Shown here piece after piece: positions 1 to 6,460 of a stretch of 10,081 nt of DNA (positions are counted from its first letter, which is position 1; every line of letters begins with the position of its first letter). The translations under genes and the position numbers were made by a program. Below the pieces are notes generated by a model that saw nothing but the letters and a program-made list of their open reading frames with translations, was not told where the DNA came from and did no database searches. This DNA is from MESE01 sp036675035 (GTDB lineage Bacteria; Pseudomonadota; Gammaproteobacteria; Burkholderiales; Burkholderiaceae_D): positions 1-10,081 of the forward strand of contig JAKFFO010000233.1 of NCBI GenBank assembly GCA_036675035.1, in the 5' to 3' direction.

Positions 1-40
1 GGTCACAGCGCGCAGTATCAGCGCGGATAAGTCAGCGCAC

Positions 41-80
41 AAAAAAACGGGCAGCAAGCCTTCGGCCGCTGCCCGTTTTT
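41..80 (-). terminator. Rho-independent terminator downstream of ssb
   Basis: The arms ACGGGCAGC and GCTGCCCGT pair perfectly, and an inner GCC-TTC-GGC helix closes the loop. Read on the minus strand, the stem is followed by a run of seven T, and on the plus strand by a run of five T, so it could work in both directions. It lies 27 bases past the ssb stop codon and probably ends the phage-type cassette. Bases 1-40 beyond it hold only a twice-repeated TCAGCGC word and nothing I can call. Confidence 0.9.
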
Positions 81-106
81 CCGCCCGGTACCGAGGCTGC
101 GCGAAG

Positions 107-553
107 TCAGAACGGAATCGCGTCTTCGGCCCATTTCGTTTGCGGCTGCTTCTTCGGCGCACGCTTTTCGTTCACTCTCTCGTCGGCAGTATGTGCGTTG
201 TTCCGATCATGATGCTCGGCTGCGCGCCCGAGCATGCGCATGTCGTCCGCGATGATTTCCGTGGTGGACCGTTCGACCTCGTCGCGGCCGGTCCACTTGC
301 GCGTCTGCAGGCGGCCTTCGATGTACACATGCGATCCCTTTTTCAGATATTCACCGGCGATCTCCGCCAGCTTCCGGTACAGCACGACGCGGTGCCATTC
401 GGTCGCTTCCTTCCGCTCGCCGCTGACCTTGTCCTTCCAGCTTTCCGTGGTCGCCAGCGCGATATGCGCAATCGCATCGCCGCCCGCGGTATAGCGCAGT
501 TCCGGATCATGTCCGAGATAGCCGATCAGCGTTGCCTTGTTCAATGTAGCCAT
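107..553 (-). CDS. ssb: Single-stranded DNA-binding protein (phage-type cassette copy)
   Basis: This 148-residue protein coats single-stranded DNA during replication, recombination and repair. The OB-fold covers about residues 1-110, opening with MATLNKATLIGYLGHDPELR and carrying the usual aromatic positions in TESW, EWHR and RKWTG. A short hydrophilic tail (about 112-140) leads to the acidic tip AEDAIPF, which recruits partner proteins in this family; the usual DDDIPF has one Asp replaced by Ala. I chose the ATG at 553 because AGAGGA lies seven bases upstream and the canonical N-terminus starts there; a longer reading to 595 overlaps the gene before it. It is the last gene of a minus-strand cassette, about 20 bases after the Gp157 gene and just before a hairpin terminator. 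It is probably a second SSB beside a chromosomal one, which cannot be seen here. Confidence 0.95.
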   Translation of the reverse strand: MATLNKATLIGYLGHDPELRYTAGGDAIAHIALATTESWKDKVSGERKEATEWHRVVLYRKLAEIAGEYLKKGSHVYIEGRLQTRKWTGRDEVERSTTEIIADDMRMLGRAAEHHDRNNAHTADERVNEKRAPKKQPQTKWAEDAIPF

Positions 554-572
554 GGATCTGTCCTCTGATGAT

Positions 573-1079
573 TTAATGAATCTCGATGCGAACACCCTGC
601 TCGCTATGCGCGCCGGGCACTTGCTCCCCTGCCTTCAACGCCGCCGCGATCGCCTTCTTGTTCGGAGTCGGCGGCGGCGGTTCATGCCGCGTGAAATACA
701 TCGGCGGCAGATCGGCCTCGCGGTCGATCACCACCTGCGGCGGATTCTTCTTGATTGCCATCGAAAACAGCGCGGTGGTGACCCGCTCACGTTGAGCCAG
801 CTGCATCACATCGAGAATGATTTTTCGCCCCCGCTCGGCGGCACGCTGCAGCGCTGCATGCCGCGCTTCCAGGCTCTCGATGGTTTGCACCACGCCGCCG
901 TCGGCAGCTTCGATATTGCGCACCATCTTGGCGAGGTTTTCCAGCTGTTCATCGAGGGGCCCGGAACAACTTTCCAGCGTATCGGAAATCAGTTGTTCAT
1001 CGTCATGGCGCTCGGCCAGCAGTTCCGCCAGTTGCCGGTATTGCGCGGCCAGCTCGAATGCCTCGAACATCGGGTTCAT
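573..1079 (-). CDS. Siphovirus Gp157-family protein
   Basis: The 168-residue product matches the Gp157 family, common in early regions of siphoviruses and named from a Streptococcus thermophilus phage in which it was linked to phage resistance; its molecular role is not settled. Visible family traits are a long charged helical N-terminal half (about residues 5-95, probably coiled coil: LAELLAERHDDEQLISDTLE, then ENLAKMVRNIEA and LEARHAALQRAAERGRK), the conserved segment SMAIKKNPPQVVID near 105-118, and the C-terminal motif KKAIAAALKAGEQVPGA. The start at 1079 shares ATGA with the stop of the upstream ATPase gene, which suggests translational coupling. It lies between a RecA-like ATPase and SSB, an order seen in other phage cassettes, so a role in phage recombination or replication is a fair inference. 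Confidence 0.85.
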   Translation of the reverse strand: MNPMFEAFELAAQYRQLAELLAERHDDEQLISDTLESCSGPLDEQLENLAKMVRNIEAADGGVVQTIESLEARHAALQRAAERGRKIILDVMQLAQRERVTTALFSMAIKKNPPQVVIDREADLPPMYFTRHEPPPPTPNKKAIAAALKAGEQVPGAHSEQGVRIEIH

Positions 1080-2002
1080 GCGTGTTCTCCAAACACAGCT
1101 TCATGCGCCTCCAGTGCCATTTTTTTCTCGTCCTTGGCCTTGGTCAGTTCGGCCAATGCGGCAGCATCTGGTAGCGCATTCGCGGTGCGATATGCAACCG
1201 AGAATGCATTGAACAATTCATCCAGCGACTCCGCCCGATTGATCGATTCGATCAGCTCGTGCTTTTGTGCCTCTTCCATTGCAGGTTTCGTCACTTCGGG
1301 TTCGGCGGCGCCGGTATCCAGCCACTCCAGCAACCGGCGCCCGGTATCGATGCCGGGCTTGAAAAACATGCCGTCGAACAGCCGCGTGCGATCCTTGCCG
1401 GCATAAGCCATATGCTGCACATCAAGTTCCAGGAACGTCGTGAACTCGTATTCGATGCCATCGCGCATGATCGGCGCGAGGCCGATTTTGCGCACCACCT
1501 GCTTGCCGGTGCGCTCATCCTTTTCCTGCACGTATTCAGTTTTCGCGCGCATCGTCGCGATGATGTGGCAAGGACTTTGGAGCAGCGCCTCGACCAGCGC
1601 GTTGTGTTCCGGGGTGACTTGCCGCCAGGCCGCCCAGGTGTTGCCGGACTTGTCCGCGAGTTTGCCTTGCCGGTCGAGCGAGCCGCCTTCACCGCTCCAT
1701 GCGTGGGTCAGCGAATCGACGATGATGGTCGATACGCCCGCTTCCTCGAATGCATGGATCGCCTCGATATAGCGCGCCGGCGTGAATGGCGGCGCGAGCC
1801 GCAGGATATCGTAGCCTTCCGGCAGCAGATCCGCATACAGATCACCGCTGCCGTGCTCCGTGTCGATCATGCCGATACGGCCACCAAGACCGCCGGCGAT
1901 CAGCAATGCGGAATAAGTCTTGCCGCTGCCTGCCGGACCGGACATACCGAGCCGCAGCTTCGCGCGGCGCCGTGTGGCTTTGTGAATTTCGAATGCACCC
2001 AT
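1076..2002 (-). CDS. Phage-type RecA-like/AAA ATPase
   Basis: This is a 308-residue P-loop NTPase of the kind found in phage early regions (AAA_24-like). The Walker A motif GPAGSGKT is at residues 22-29 and a Walker B strand STIIVDSLTHAW at about 91-102 supplies the acidic residue (Asp96). The segments GMIDTEHGSGDLYADLL (44-60) and HIIATMRAKTEY (146-157) fit the RecA-like core, and a separate helical C-terminal part spans about 240-308. The ATG at 2002 is preferred because AGAAAGGAAAC lies just upstream and the family pattern begins there. An in-frame ATG at 2104 would add 34 acidic residues behind only a weak AAGG, so it is less likely. The gene overlaps the Gp157 gene by ATGA. With SSB and Gp157 nearby it probably acts on DNA in recombination or replication, but its substrate is unknown. 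Confidence 0.85.
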   Translation of the reverse strand: MGAFEIHKATRRRAKLRLGMSGPAGSGKTYSALLIAGGLGGRIGMIDTEHGSGDLYADLLPEGYDILRLAPPFTPARYIEAIHAFEEAGVSTIIVDSLTHAWSGEGGSLDRQGKLADKSGNTWAAWRQVTPEHNALVEALLQSPCHIIATMRAKTEYVQEKDERTGKQVVRKIGLAPIMRDGIEYEFTTFLELDVQHMAYAGKDRTRLFDGMFFKPGIDTGRRLLEWLDTGAAEPEVTKPAMEEAQKHELIESINRAESLDELFNAFSVAYRTANALPDAAALAELTKAKDEKKMALEAHEAVFGEHA

Positions 2003-2138
2003 GGTCAGTTTCCTTTCTGCGTCTTCGTTTTCAATCTGCTCCAGGCAGCCAATCTGCGCAAACCACTGCAAGCCACCATCGTCACCATTTGCTTGATCGT
2101 CCATTGCGAACCTTCGTGAGCCGGCAAGGCTTTTTGGA

Positions 2139-2155
2139 GCTACCAATTAGGTAGC
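2139..2155. repeat. Perfect inverted repeat GCTACC-5-GGTAGC, possible operator
   Basis: GCTACC and GGTAGC pair around AATTA, and outer TTGG/CCAA bases give partial extension. It lies in the 189-base space between the 209-residue gene and the ATPase start, and has no T-run on either strand, so it does not look like a terminator. A near copy of one arm with its spacer occurs in the promoter at 3686-3714, which supports a protein-binding site. The rest of 2003-2191 holds no supported gene. Confidence 0.4.
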
Positions 2156-2191
2156 CAATAAGGGCGTGCCAATGCCGGCAGAATTTTGTTT

Positions 2192-2821
2192 TCAATGCAG
2201 GCTCTTGAGTTTCACCTGCTCGAATATCTCTTGCATCTTCGGCGATGTCGCTTCGGCCGGAAGCAGTTGCGCGACATGCGCCGCGGTCAATCGCCGCTTG
2301 CGCACTGCGTCGAGCAGGACGCTTTCGCGGCTGGCGACATCGTTACCGAGCGAAGGCACCCAGCGTGCCGGCTGACGCTTGATGCGTGCATGCAGGACTG
2401 CCTCGCCATAAGTATCGATGAAAGCCTTGCGTGCACCGTTGACGTCGCCCGCGTTCAACAGCGGCGAAGCGATGCCCCAAGCCTGCGCCATTTCATCGGT
2501 CCAGACCACAGATTCGGCCTCTGTTTTAGGCATCATCGTCCACGCATCGTCAACACTGGGGCGGCCGTCATCTATTCTTTCCAGGATGTCGAGTATCTTG
2601 AGCGGCCCTCGCAACTCCATGCGGCAGCGAGCCAGCGCCGCCATCACAGCCGATTCGTTGAAGCCGGCCAGGTCATGCGCCGCCATTTCGGCGGCAGCCG
2701 GCGACAACGCCAGTCCGCATACTTCTGCGGTCAGTGAAATTGCTTCAACCAATGCGCTTTCCGGTACGTCGCGATGCTGATTGCCGGCGGCGTCCGGGTT
2801 TGTTGATAACGGATAACGCAT
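2192..2821 (-). CDS. Uncharacterised phage-cassette protein, 209 residues
   Basis: I recognise the general pattern of hypothetical proteins found beside phage replication genes in Burkholderiales but no named domain. The product is soluble and mostly helical, with no signal peptide or membrane segment. Residues 23-80 contain alanine-rich helices ending in RGPLKILDILERIDDGRP, and residues 100-160 hold the Trp-containing stretch ESVVWTDEMAQAWGIASPLL and then RKAFIDTYGEAVLHAR, PARWVPSLGND. The C-terminus is basic and helical. The ATG at 2821 is chosen for the AAGAGGAACAGG just upstream; earlier in-frame starts at 2836 and 2854 (TTG) lack a ribosome site. As the first gene of the cassette it faces the regulator at 3071. 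A replication or recombination accessory role is possible from context only. Confidence 0.75.
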   Translation of the reverse strand: MRYPLSTNPDAAGNQHRDVPESALVEAISLTAEVCGLALSPAAAEMAAHDLAGFNESAVMAALARCRMELRGPLKILDILERIDDGRPSVDDAWTMMPKTEAESVVWTDEMAQAWGIASPLLNAGDVNGARKAFIDTYGEAVLHARIKRQPARWVPSLGNDVASRESVLLDAVRKRRLTAAHVAQLLPAEATSPKMQEIFEQVKLKSLH

Positions 2822-3070
2822 CCTGTTCCTCTTCATAAACTTGAAGCCAGACAATCAAGCCATTCAAACAACTAAATCCACCTTGAAATTCCTGCAAATT
2901 CGAAAGTGATTGGATACTTGTCTGAGTTAATAATAAAAACGTCTAATTTGGTTGCATGAGCTCAACAAAATCGGCCGGCTTTGAGTTAAAATAATTGCCA
3001 TATTCAATGGACCAGTTGCACGACCGATCCAGAATCACACTCTTCACCCACCAACCCTGGAGCGTTCAAT
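2822..3070. promoter_or_regulatory. Divergent AT-rich control region with repeated TGAGTT words
   Basis: This region separates the minus-strand cassette from the plus-strand regulator. TGAGTTAATAAT (2923-2934) recurs as TGAGTTAAAATAAT (2982-2995), and between them lies the palindrome TGAGCTCA (2957-2964). These three related words are plausible operators for the regulator encoded at 3071. I could not fix either promoter: AT-rich minus-10-like words exist on both strands (for example TATTAT on the minus strand at 2930-2935), but none has a good minus-35 at proper spacing. Confidence 0.4.
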
Positions 3071-3448
3071 ATGTCGATGGACAGCAGTCAGATAAGGCAT
3101 AAAAACTTCATGCGATTATTCGACGACTTCATCGACCGGCATCCGAATGAACCCCAGCGCGGCATGCTCAAACTGTTCGCCGAACATATCGGTTTGTCCG
3201 ACCGCTACCTCAGTCATGTCAAATGCAATCGCAAGAACATCGGCAATATCGTTGCTCGCACGATCGAAGAAAGACTGAAACTGCCGCACGGCTGGATGGA
3301 CAGGGAACACGATTCACTCAATCTGGCAATCGATGAAAATGAAAAACTGTTCGTTGAAACCGCACTCATCCTGTTCCGAGCTCAGCCGCATGATGCGCGT
3401 GAAATGATGATCGATCTGTTCCGTCAAAAATTGCTCAGCCCCGCTTGA
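3071..3448 (+). CDS. Small helix-turn-helix regulator, phage repressor-like
   Basis: This 125-residue protein has a central helix-turn-helix region at about residues 30-78, including MLKLFAEHIGLSDRYLSHV, a basic KCNRKNIG turn, then ARTIEERLKLPHGWMD, a pattern of small Cro/cI-like regulators common in Burkholderiales. The rest (about 80-125) is acidic then helical and may mediate dimerisation. There is no protease-like domain as in full cI/LexA repressors, so induction by self-cleavage is unlikely. The start at 3071 follows GGAG with an eight-base spacer; a second ATG two codons later is possible. It is divergent from the phage-type cassette and its tail overlaps a convergent small ORF by 14 bases. 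It probably controls the cassette through the intergenic TGAGTT words; this is inference. Confidence 0.8.
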   Translation: MSMDSSQIRHKNFMRLFDDFIDRHPNEPQRGMLKLFAEHIGLSDRYLSHVKCNRKNIGNIVARTIEERLKLPHGWMDREHDSLNLAIDENEKLFVETALILFRAQPHDAREMMIDLFRQKLLSPA

Positions 3449-3665
3449 CTGTCAGCGCCACCGGGATCTGCCCGTTGGCACCTGGAATTCCAAAATACGT
3501 TCCGCTTGTATTGCGCTCAAAAATATCCTGCGTTGACCGTTCCAGCGCTTTGCCCTTTGCGCGCCCACCAGTATCTCCATCATTTGCCTTAGTTGCATCG
3601 GCTTTCGCTAATCCGGATGCGACTGCAAGTCTTCGCCAAACCCTTACCTGATTTTCCCTTACCAT
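3435..3665 (-). CDS. Small hypothetical protein behind a strong promoter
   Basis: I do not recognise this 76-residue product. It is basic (MVRENQVRVWRRLAVAS at the start), has a Gly/Ala/Lys/Asp-rich middle (about 20-42) and ends SGTYFGIPGANGQIPVALTV. There is no signal peptide or membrane segment. The ATG at 3665 follows AAGG with a four-base spacer and lies about 20 bases downstream of a near-consensus minus-strand promoter, which is the main reason to call it. The plus-strand reading of the same bases is Ser/Pro/Ala-rich and looks like a shadow. Its stop lies inside the convergent regulator gene, overlapping by 14 bases. The first codons use AGG, AGA and GTA more than neighbouring genes do. 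It may be a remnant, or the transcript may act as an RNA antisense to the regulator's 3' end. Confidence 0.45.
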   Translation of the reverse strand: MVRENQVRVWRRLAVASGLAKADATKANDGDTGGRAKGKALERSTQDIFERNTSGTYFGIPGANGQIPVALTVKRG

Positions 3666-3685
3666 AAAACCTTGACGGGAAGGTC

Positions 3686-3714
3686 ATTATAATCCTAAAT
3701 TGGTAGCATTTCAA
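3686..3714 (-). promoter_or_regulatory. Sigma-70 promoter, TTGAAA-17-TATAAT
   Basis: On the minus strand TTGAAA (3709-3714) and a perfect TATAAT (3686-3691) are 17 bases apart, the preferred spacing. Transcription would start near 3679 and reach the ATG at 3665. The spacer contains GCTACCAATTTAGG, close to the inverted repeat at 2139-2155, so the promoter may be repressed by the same protein. Confidence 0.7.
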
Positions 3715-3719
3715 TTATG

Positions 3720-4068
3720 ACTGTATGAATATACACGTGTTTTGTAATTTATTTTAATGGTCGAAACAGAATGCGTTTCTCATTCGTAAAAATGCATTAC
3801 ATCGACGAATTTCCGTTATGCCAGAACGTTTTAGATCGGGATGCGCGATTGGTTTTCAAGGATTATGTGCGACCAATTTGGAAGTAAATATAATGATAGT
3901 CAATGGCGCATGTTCAGCAAGGCAACAAATTACATAAGTTTTTTGCCAATATGGAAATCGGGGCATTCGGGTCGTAAAACGGTGCCGGATCGGGCAGCAC
4001 GAAACCAGGTCGCGATGGAACATAGACGAGCGCGATGTTCCGAGGACAATTCTTCATCGCCGATGACA
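3720..4068. other. Intergenic stretch without a convincing gene
   Basis: The first half (to about 3960) is AT-rich. Overlapping ORFs exist on both strands, including minus-strand frames at 3914-4105 (GTG start) and 3930-4112 and a plus frame from 3841, but none has a ribosome site, a recognisable family or support from its neighbours, and the minus frames run through the hairpin at 4069-4102. Nothing more can be supported here. Confidence 0.5.
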
Positions 4069-4102
4069 CCGGTCCGAGCACGAGAGTATTTGCTCGGGCC
4101 GG
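4069..4102 (-). terminator. Strong hairpin after the depolymerase gene, no T-run
   Basis: CCGGTCCGAGCA (4069-4080) and TGCTCGGGCCGG (4091-4102) form a 12-base stem with one non-Watson-Crick position around a ten-base loop, 24 bases past the stop of the minus-strand depolymerase gene. No T-run follows, so it may be a weak terminator or an mRNA-end stabiliser. Confidence 0.4.
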
Positions 4103-4126
4103 CACTTTTCAACGAGTCAAGTCACC

Positions 4127-5344
4127 TTATGTCGGACAGCTTCCATAAGCGTAGTATCCGGCCGATGTACGACGCACGCTGGTATATGCGCCCGTCGAGT
4201 AATACCCGAGATACTGGTTTGAATCCTTCGCGTAGGCATTGCCTCCATAGGCATACGCCCGACCGTAATACACATGCGCATAGTTGCTCGCGTACCAGTT
4301 CGCGCAGTTGTATGGCGCCGAAGCATTGCCGCTGACGACGCGGTCGATCATGGTCTTGATCGCGACCATCTGCCCGCCGCTCTTGCCGGGGAAGTTCACG
4401 TCATCGTAACCCCACCAATCCCAACAGCCGTTCGGATTGGCGGCGGTGGCGTTCGCCTGCGGGTACAGAATCACGATGTTGTTGGTATCGGCCCAGCGGT
4501 TGTAACCGGTGTTCTTGTAGAACTGCGAACCCACGGTCGCGACGTTCTGCTTGCAGCCATGAAAGACCACATGCAGTTTACAGGACTGGCCAGTTGTGCA
4601 GTTCGCAGGCACATAAGCCCAACCGTCGTTAGCCATCCCGTGGTTGGTCGGATCGGCATTGCCCCAGAACGACTTCTGATTGAAATTGACGAAAGAGCCG
4701 TTGAGGGCTCCGACGTTTTTCTGGTTGAGTGAACCGTAGATCCATTTCAGAATTGCCCCGGCGGTATCGAAGTTGCAGTCGTTGATGTATGGGCTGCCCT
4801 TGTAACTGCAGGCATTGCCGTAGTAATCGGTGATGAGCGCATGCTCGGCGGCAAGGTTGTTGTTGTAGCTGATATTGGCGCTGCTGACGTAGTTGGCGTA
4901 CATCGAGCTCAGGTCGTTCATCACCGGCTGCTTGACCGTGGAATCGATGGTGCCCGAGAACAGGTAGACCTTGGAATTCGCCAAGTTGGAAGCCGGGTCG
5001 ATGTAGCCGTTGCCCGACCAGCCGTTCACTGTCGAGATCAGATAAGGCAGGTTGCGCGAACCGGTATCCGCCATGCAGGGACCAGTCGCGATGCTGACGT
5101 TGCCCTGTGAGCAGTAGACCGGGCCGCCCGCAATGACGCCGGCGCCTTTTTTGATCGTCTTCGAGTATGCGAAATGCATCTGCGCCGCCATGTACCCGCC
5201 CGACGAGATACCGGATACCGACACATTGTTGAAACTGACGTTGTACTTCGGAAGAGTGACGACGACTGCGGATGCGATATTGCAAAGTGCCAGGCCAACG
5301 GCGACCAAGGCAGCACGTAAGGCTGCGCGCTTGAGAAGGTCCAT
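4127..5344 (-). CDS. Exported polyhydroxybutyrate depolymerase-type esterase
   Basis: This 405-residue enzyme probably cleaves ester bonds of poly(3-hydroxybutyrate) or its oligomers outside the cytoplasm. A signal peptide covers residues 1-26 (basic start, hydrophobic core, ending NIASA). The lipase box GISSG (45-49) gives catalytic Ser47; FSGTIDSTV suggests Asp134, and NHGMANDGWAYVP suggests His235. The oxyanion-hole motif FHGC (261-264) comes after the triad, the order of type II catalytic domains such as those of Ralstonia PhaZd-type enzymes. Several Cys residues fit an exported protein. Residues 346-405 form a separate Tyr-rich module (NWYASNYAHVYYGRAYAYGG) seen at the end of related secreted esterases and perhaps used to bind polymer. 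The ATG at 5344 follows GGAG with a five-base spacer; the longer reading to 5416 lacks a signal peptide at its start. The gene appears monocistronic. Substrate is inferred from family; other polyesters or feruloyl esters are possible. Confidence 0.88.
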   Translation of the reverse strand: MDLLKRAALRAALVAVGLALCNIASAVVVTLPKYNVSFNNVSVSGISSGGYMAAQMHFAYSKTIKKGAGVIAGGPVYCSQGNVSIATGPCMADTGSRNLPYLISTVNGWSGNGYIDPASNLANSKVYLFSGTIDSTVKQPVMNDLSSMYANYVSSANISYNNNLAAEHALITDYYGNACSYKGSPYINDCNFDTAGAILKWIYGSLNQKNVGALNGSFVNFNQKSFWGNADPTNHGMANDGWAYVPANCTTGQSCKLHVVFHGCKQNVATVGSQFYKNTGYNRWADTNNIVILYPQANATAANPNGCWDWWGYDDVNFPGKSGGQMVAIKTMIDRVVSGNASAPYNCANWYASNYAHVYYGRAYAYGGNAYAKDSNQYLGYYSTGAYTSVRRTSAGYYAYGSCPT

Positions 5345-5369
5345 GTTATCTCCAATGTTGGTTTTATTG

Positions 5370-5386
5370 CATGGCATGCAGCCATG
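5370..5386. repeat. Inverted repeat in the depolymerase leader
   Basis: CATGGC (5370-5375) and GCCATG (5381-5386) flank ATGCA, 25 bases upstream of the depolymerase start. It could be an operator or a leader hairpin. A possible minus-strand minus-35 TTGACT lies further upstream (5416-5421), but its minus-10 partner at 16-17 bases is poor, so I do not call that promoter. Confidence 0.35.
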
Positions 5387-6253
5387 TCTTTTGAAGGTAA
5401 ACCGAATTTCCGGCAAGTCAAGGCGCCCTAGTATTTCTACGGTGGCAAAAGATGGATTGGAATATGCAAGGCGCTCACGAAGAAAGTGCCGGTCACGATA
5501 TGCCTGAGTGCAACAACCGGGTATAACAAGCTAACAATCGGACGACGGCGGAGCAACCAGACAAACATCCGCTTATATGCGTGAAACCGCAGTCTGTGGT
5601 CCGTGGGACATCCTGTCGCGTTCTCTTTTATCGAATTAATCGAGGGACTCACGGGGAAGACAAGATAACTTGTCCCGCATAATTGAAACCTCAGATATGC
5701 AATTTGCATCTTGCCTCAAAAATTCGCATTGGCTTTTAAATTTTCGTTTTGAGCTGCCAACGTTATAGGTGATAAGCAGCCTATTCTTCCCTTCCACAGA
5801 AAACCGAAAAAATACGCTATCTATTGGGCAGAGGACCAAGGCGCCGTCTTTCTCGATGCTCAACAGCGAACAGACCACGGTTTATCTACAGGAAAGATGT
5901 ACGCGAAATATAGCGCCTGCACTCACCCCCTCCTCTCATCGTCCGCGACAACCACATCACTGTCATCCGCACTACTCCTGGAATCACCATCACCATGGAA
6001 ACTGTGAAAAAAACCCTTCAAAGAAGCACCGGGACTGGCCGTAAAAGCGGCGAGCACCCGGCAAGTACCGGCATTAAATACATTCTGGCGTTACGAGACG
6101 GCCACTTCCTGAATCGTGGCGGGCGGCCTGCCATGCGCGGGTGGCGGTTGCGCTGAAATTCCTGCTTGATTTGGCGCTATGCAGCGTATTCCCGGCGCAT
6201 TCGACTAGCCGACCGAAAGGTTCGCTCGTGGCCACGCGATTCCATCCAAGTGC
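5387..6253. other. Long gene-poor stretch, partly AT-rich
   Basis: No recognisable gene lies here. A minus-strand reading at 5636-5878 (80 residues, GTG start) has no ribosome site and no family match, and one at 5437-5709 is a likely chance frame. The part around 5690-5830 is AT-rich relative to the flanks. A short plus-strand ORF at 5995-6156 is listed separately. I see no RNA gene, insertion sequence or long repeat. Confidence 0.5.
5995..6156 (+). CDS. Possible 53-residue basic peptide
   Basis: An ATG ORF encodes a Lys/Arg/Gly-rich peptide (start METVKKTLQRSTGTGRKSG, end GGRPAMRGWRLR). I recognise no family. The ribosome site is weak: the nearest GGA is about 13 bases upstream. It sits alone in a gene-poor region, in front of the TPR/barrel operon but outside it. 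It could equally be chance or a gene remnant. Confidence 0.15.
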   Translation: METVKKTLQRSTGTGRKSGEHPASTGIKYILALRDGHFLNRGGRPAMRGWRLR

Positions 6254-6308
6254 GTGCATCCCCAATTTTGGCGCGGTAATGAGCTTATCTTGTTCCTAAT
6301 CATTTTCA

Positions 6309-6338
6309 GTGACAAAACGCTAATCACACCCGTAAAAT
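6309..6338 (+). promoter_or_regulatory. Candidate promoter of the TPR-barrel/FecR operon
   Basis: GTGACA (6309-6314) and TAAAAT (6333-6338) each match the sigma-70 consensus at five of six positions with an 18-base spacer. The predicted start near 6345 leaves a leader of about 115 bases before the ATG at 6461. It is the best promoter-like pair I found upstream of the operon. Confidence 0.45.
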
Positions 6339-6460
6339 GGATTGCGTTATGGAAATATTGCCGTCTTTTGCTTCAGTACAGTGTCATGTCGCGTTCTCTG
6401 CGTCCATGGACTGGAATAGGTAAGCGCGACATCTGTCCATCCAGAAAATGGAACTGCCCA

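Noticed and set aside
2005..2088. 27-codon minus-strand ORF ending two bases before the ATPase start codon
   Set aside because: The position would suit a coupled leader peptide, but it has no ribosome site and the peptide has no recognisable feature.
3445..3651. Plus-strand TTG-start ORF after the regulator gene
   Set aside because: Ser/Pro/Ala-rich shadow of the minus-strand ORF at 3435-3665, which has the promoter.
3914..4112. Two overlapping minus-strand ORFs downstream of the depolymerase gene
   Set aside because: They share the same bases in different frames, start in or near a terminator-like hairpin, and lack ribosome sites and family matches.
3841..4335. Plus-strand ORF of 164 codons
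   Set aside because: Its second half is antisense to the depolymerase C-terminus and its composition (Arg/Ser/His-rich) looks like a shadow.
5636..5878. Minus-strand 80-residue ORF with a GTG start in AT-rich DNA
   Set aside because: No ribosome binding site, no recognisable domain, and no neighbour that would support it.
6074..6265. Minus-strand ORF of 63 codons upstream of the TPR/barrel gene
   Set aside because: No ribosome site or recognisable motif; its start lies just upstream of the operon and nothing supports expression.
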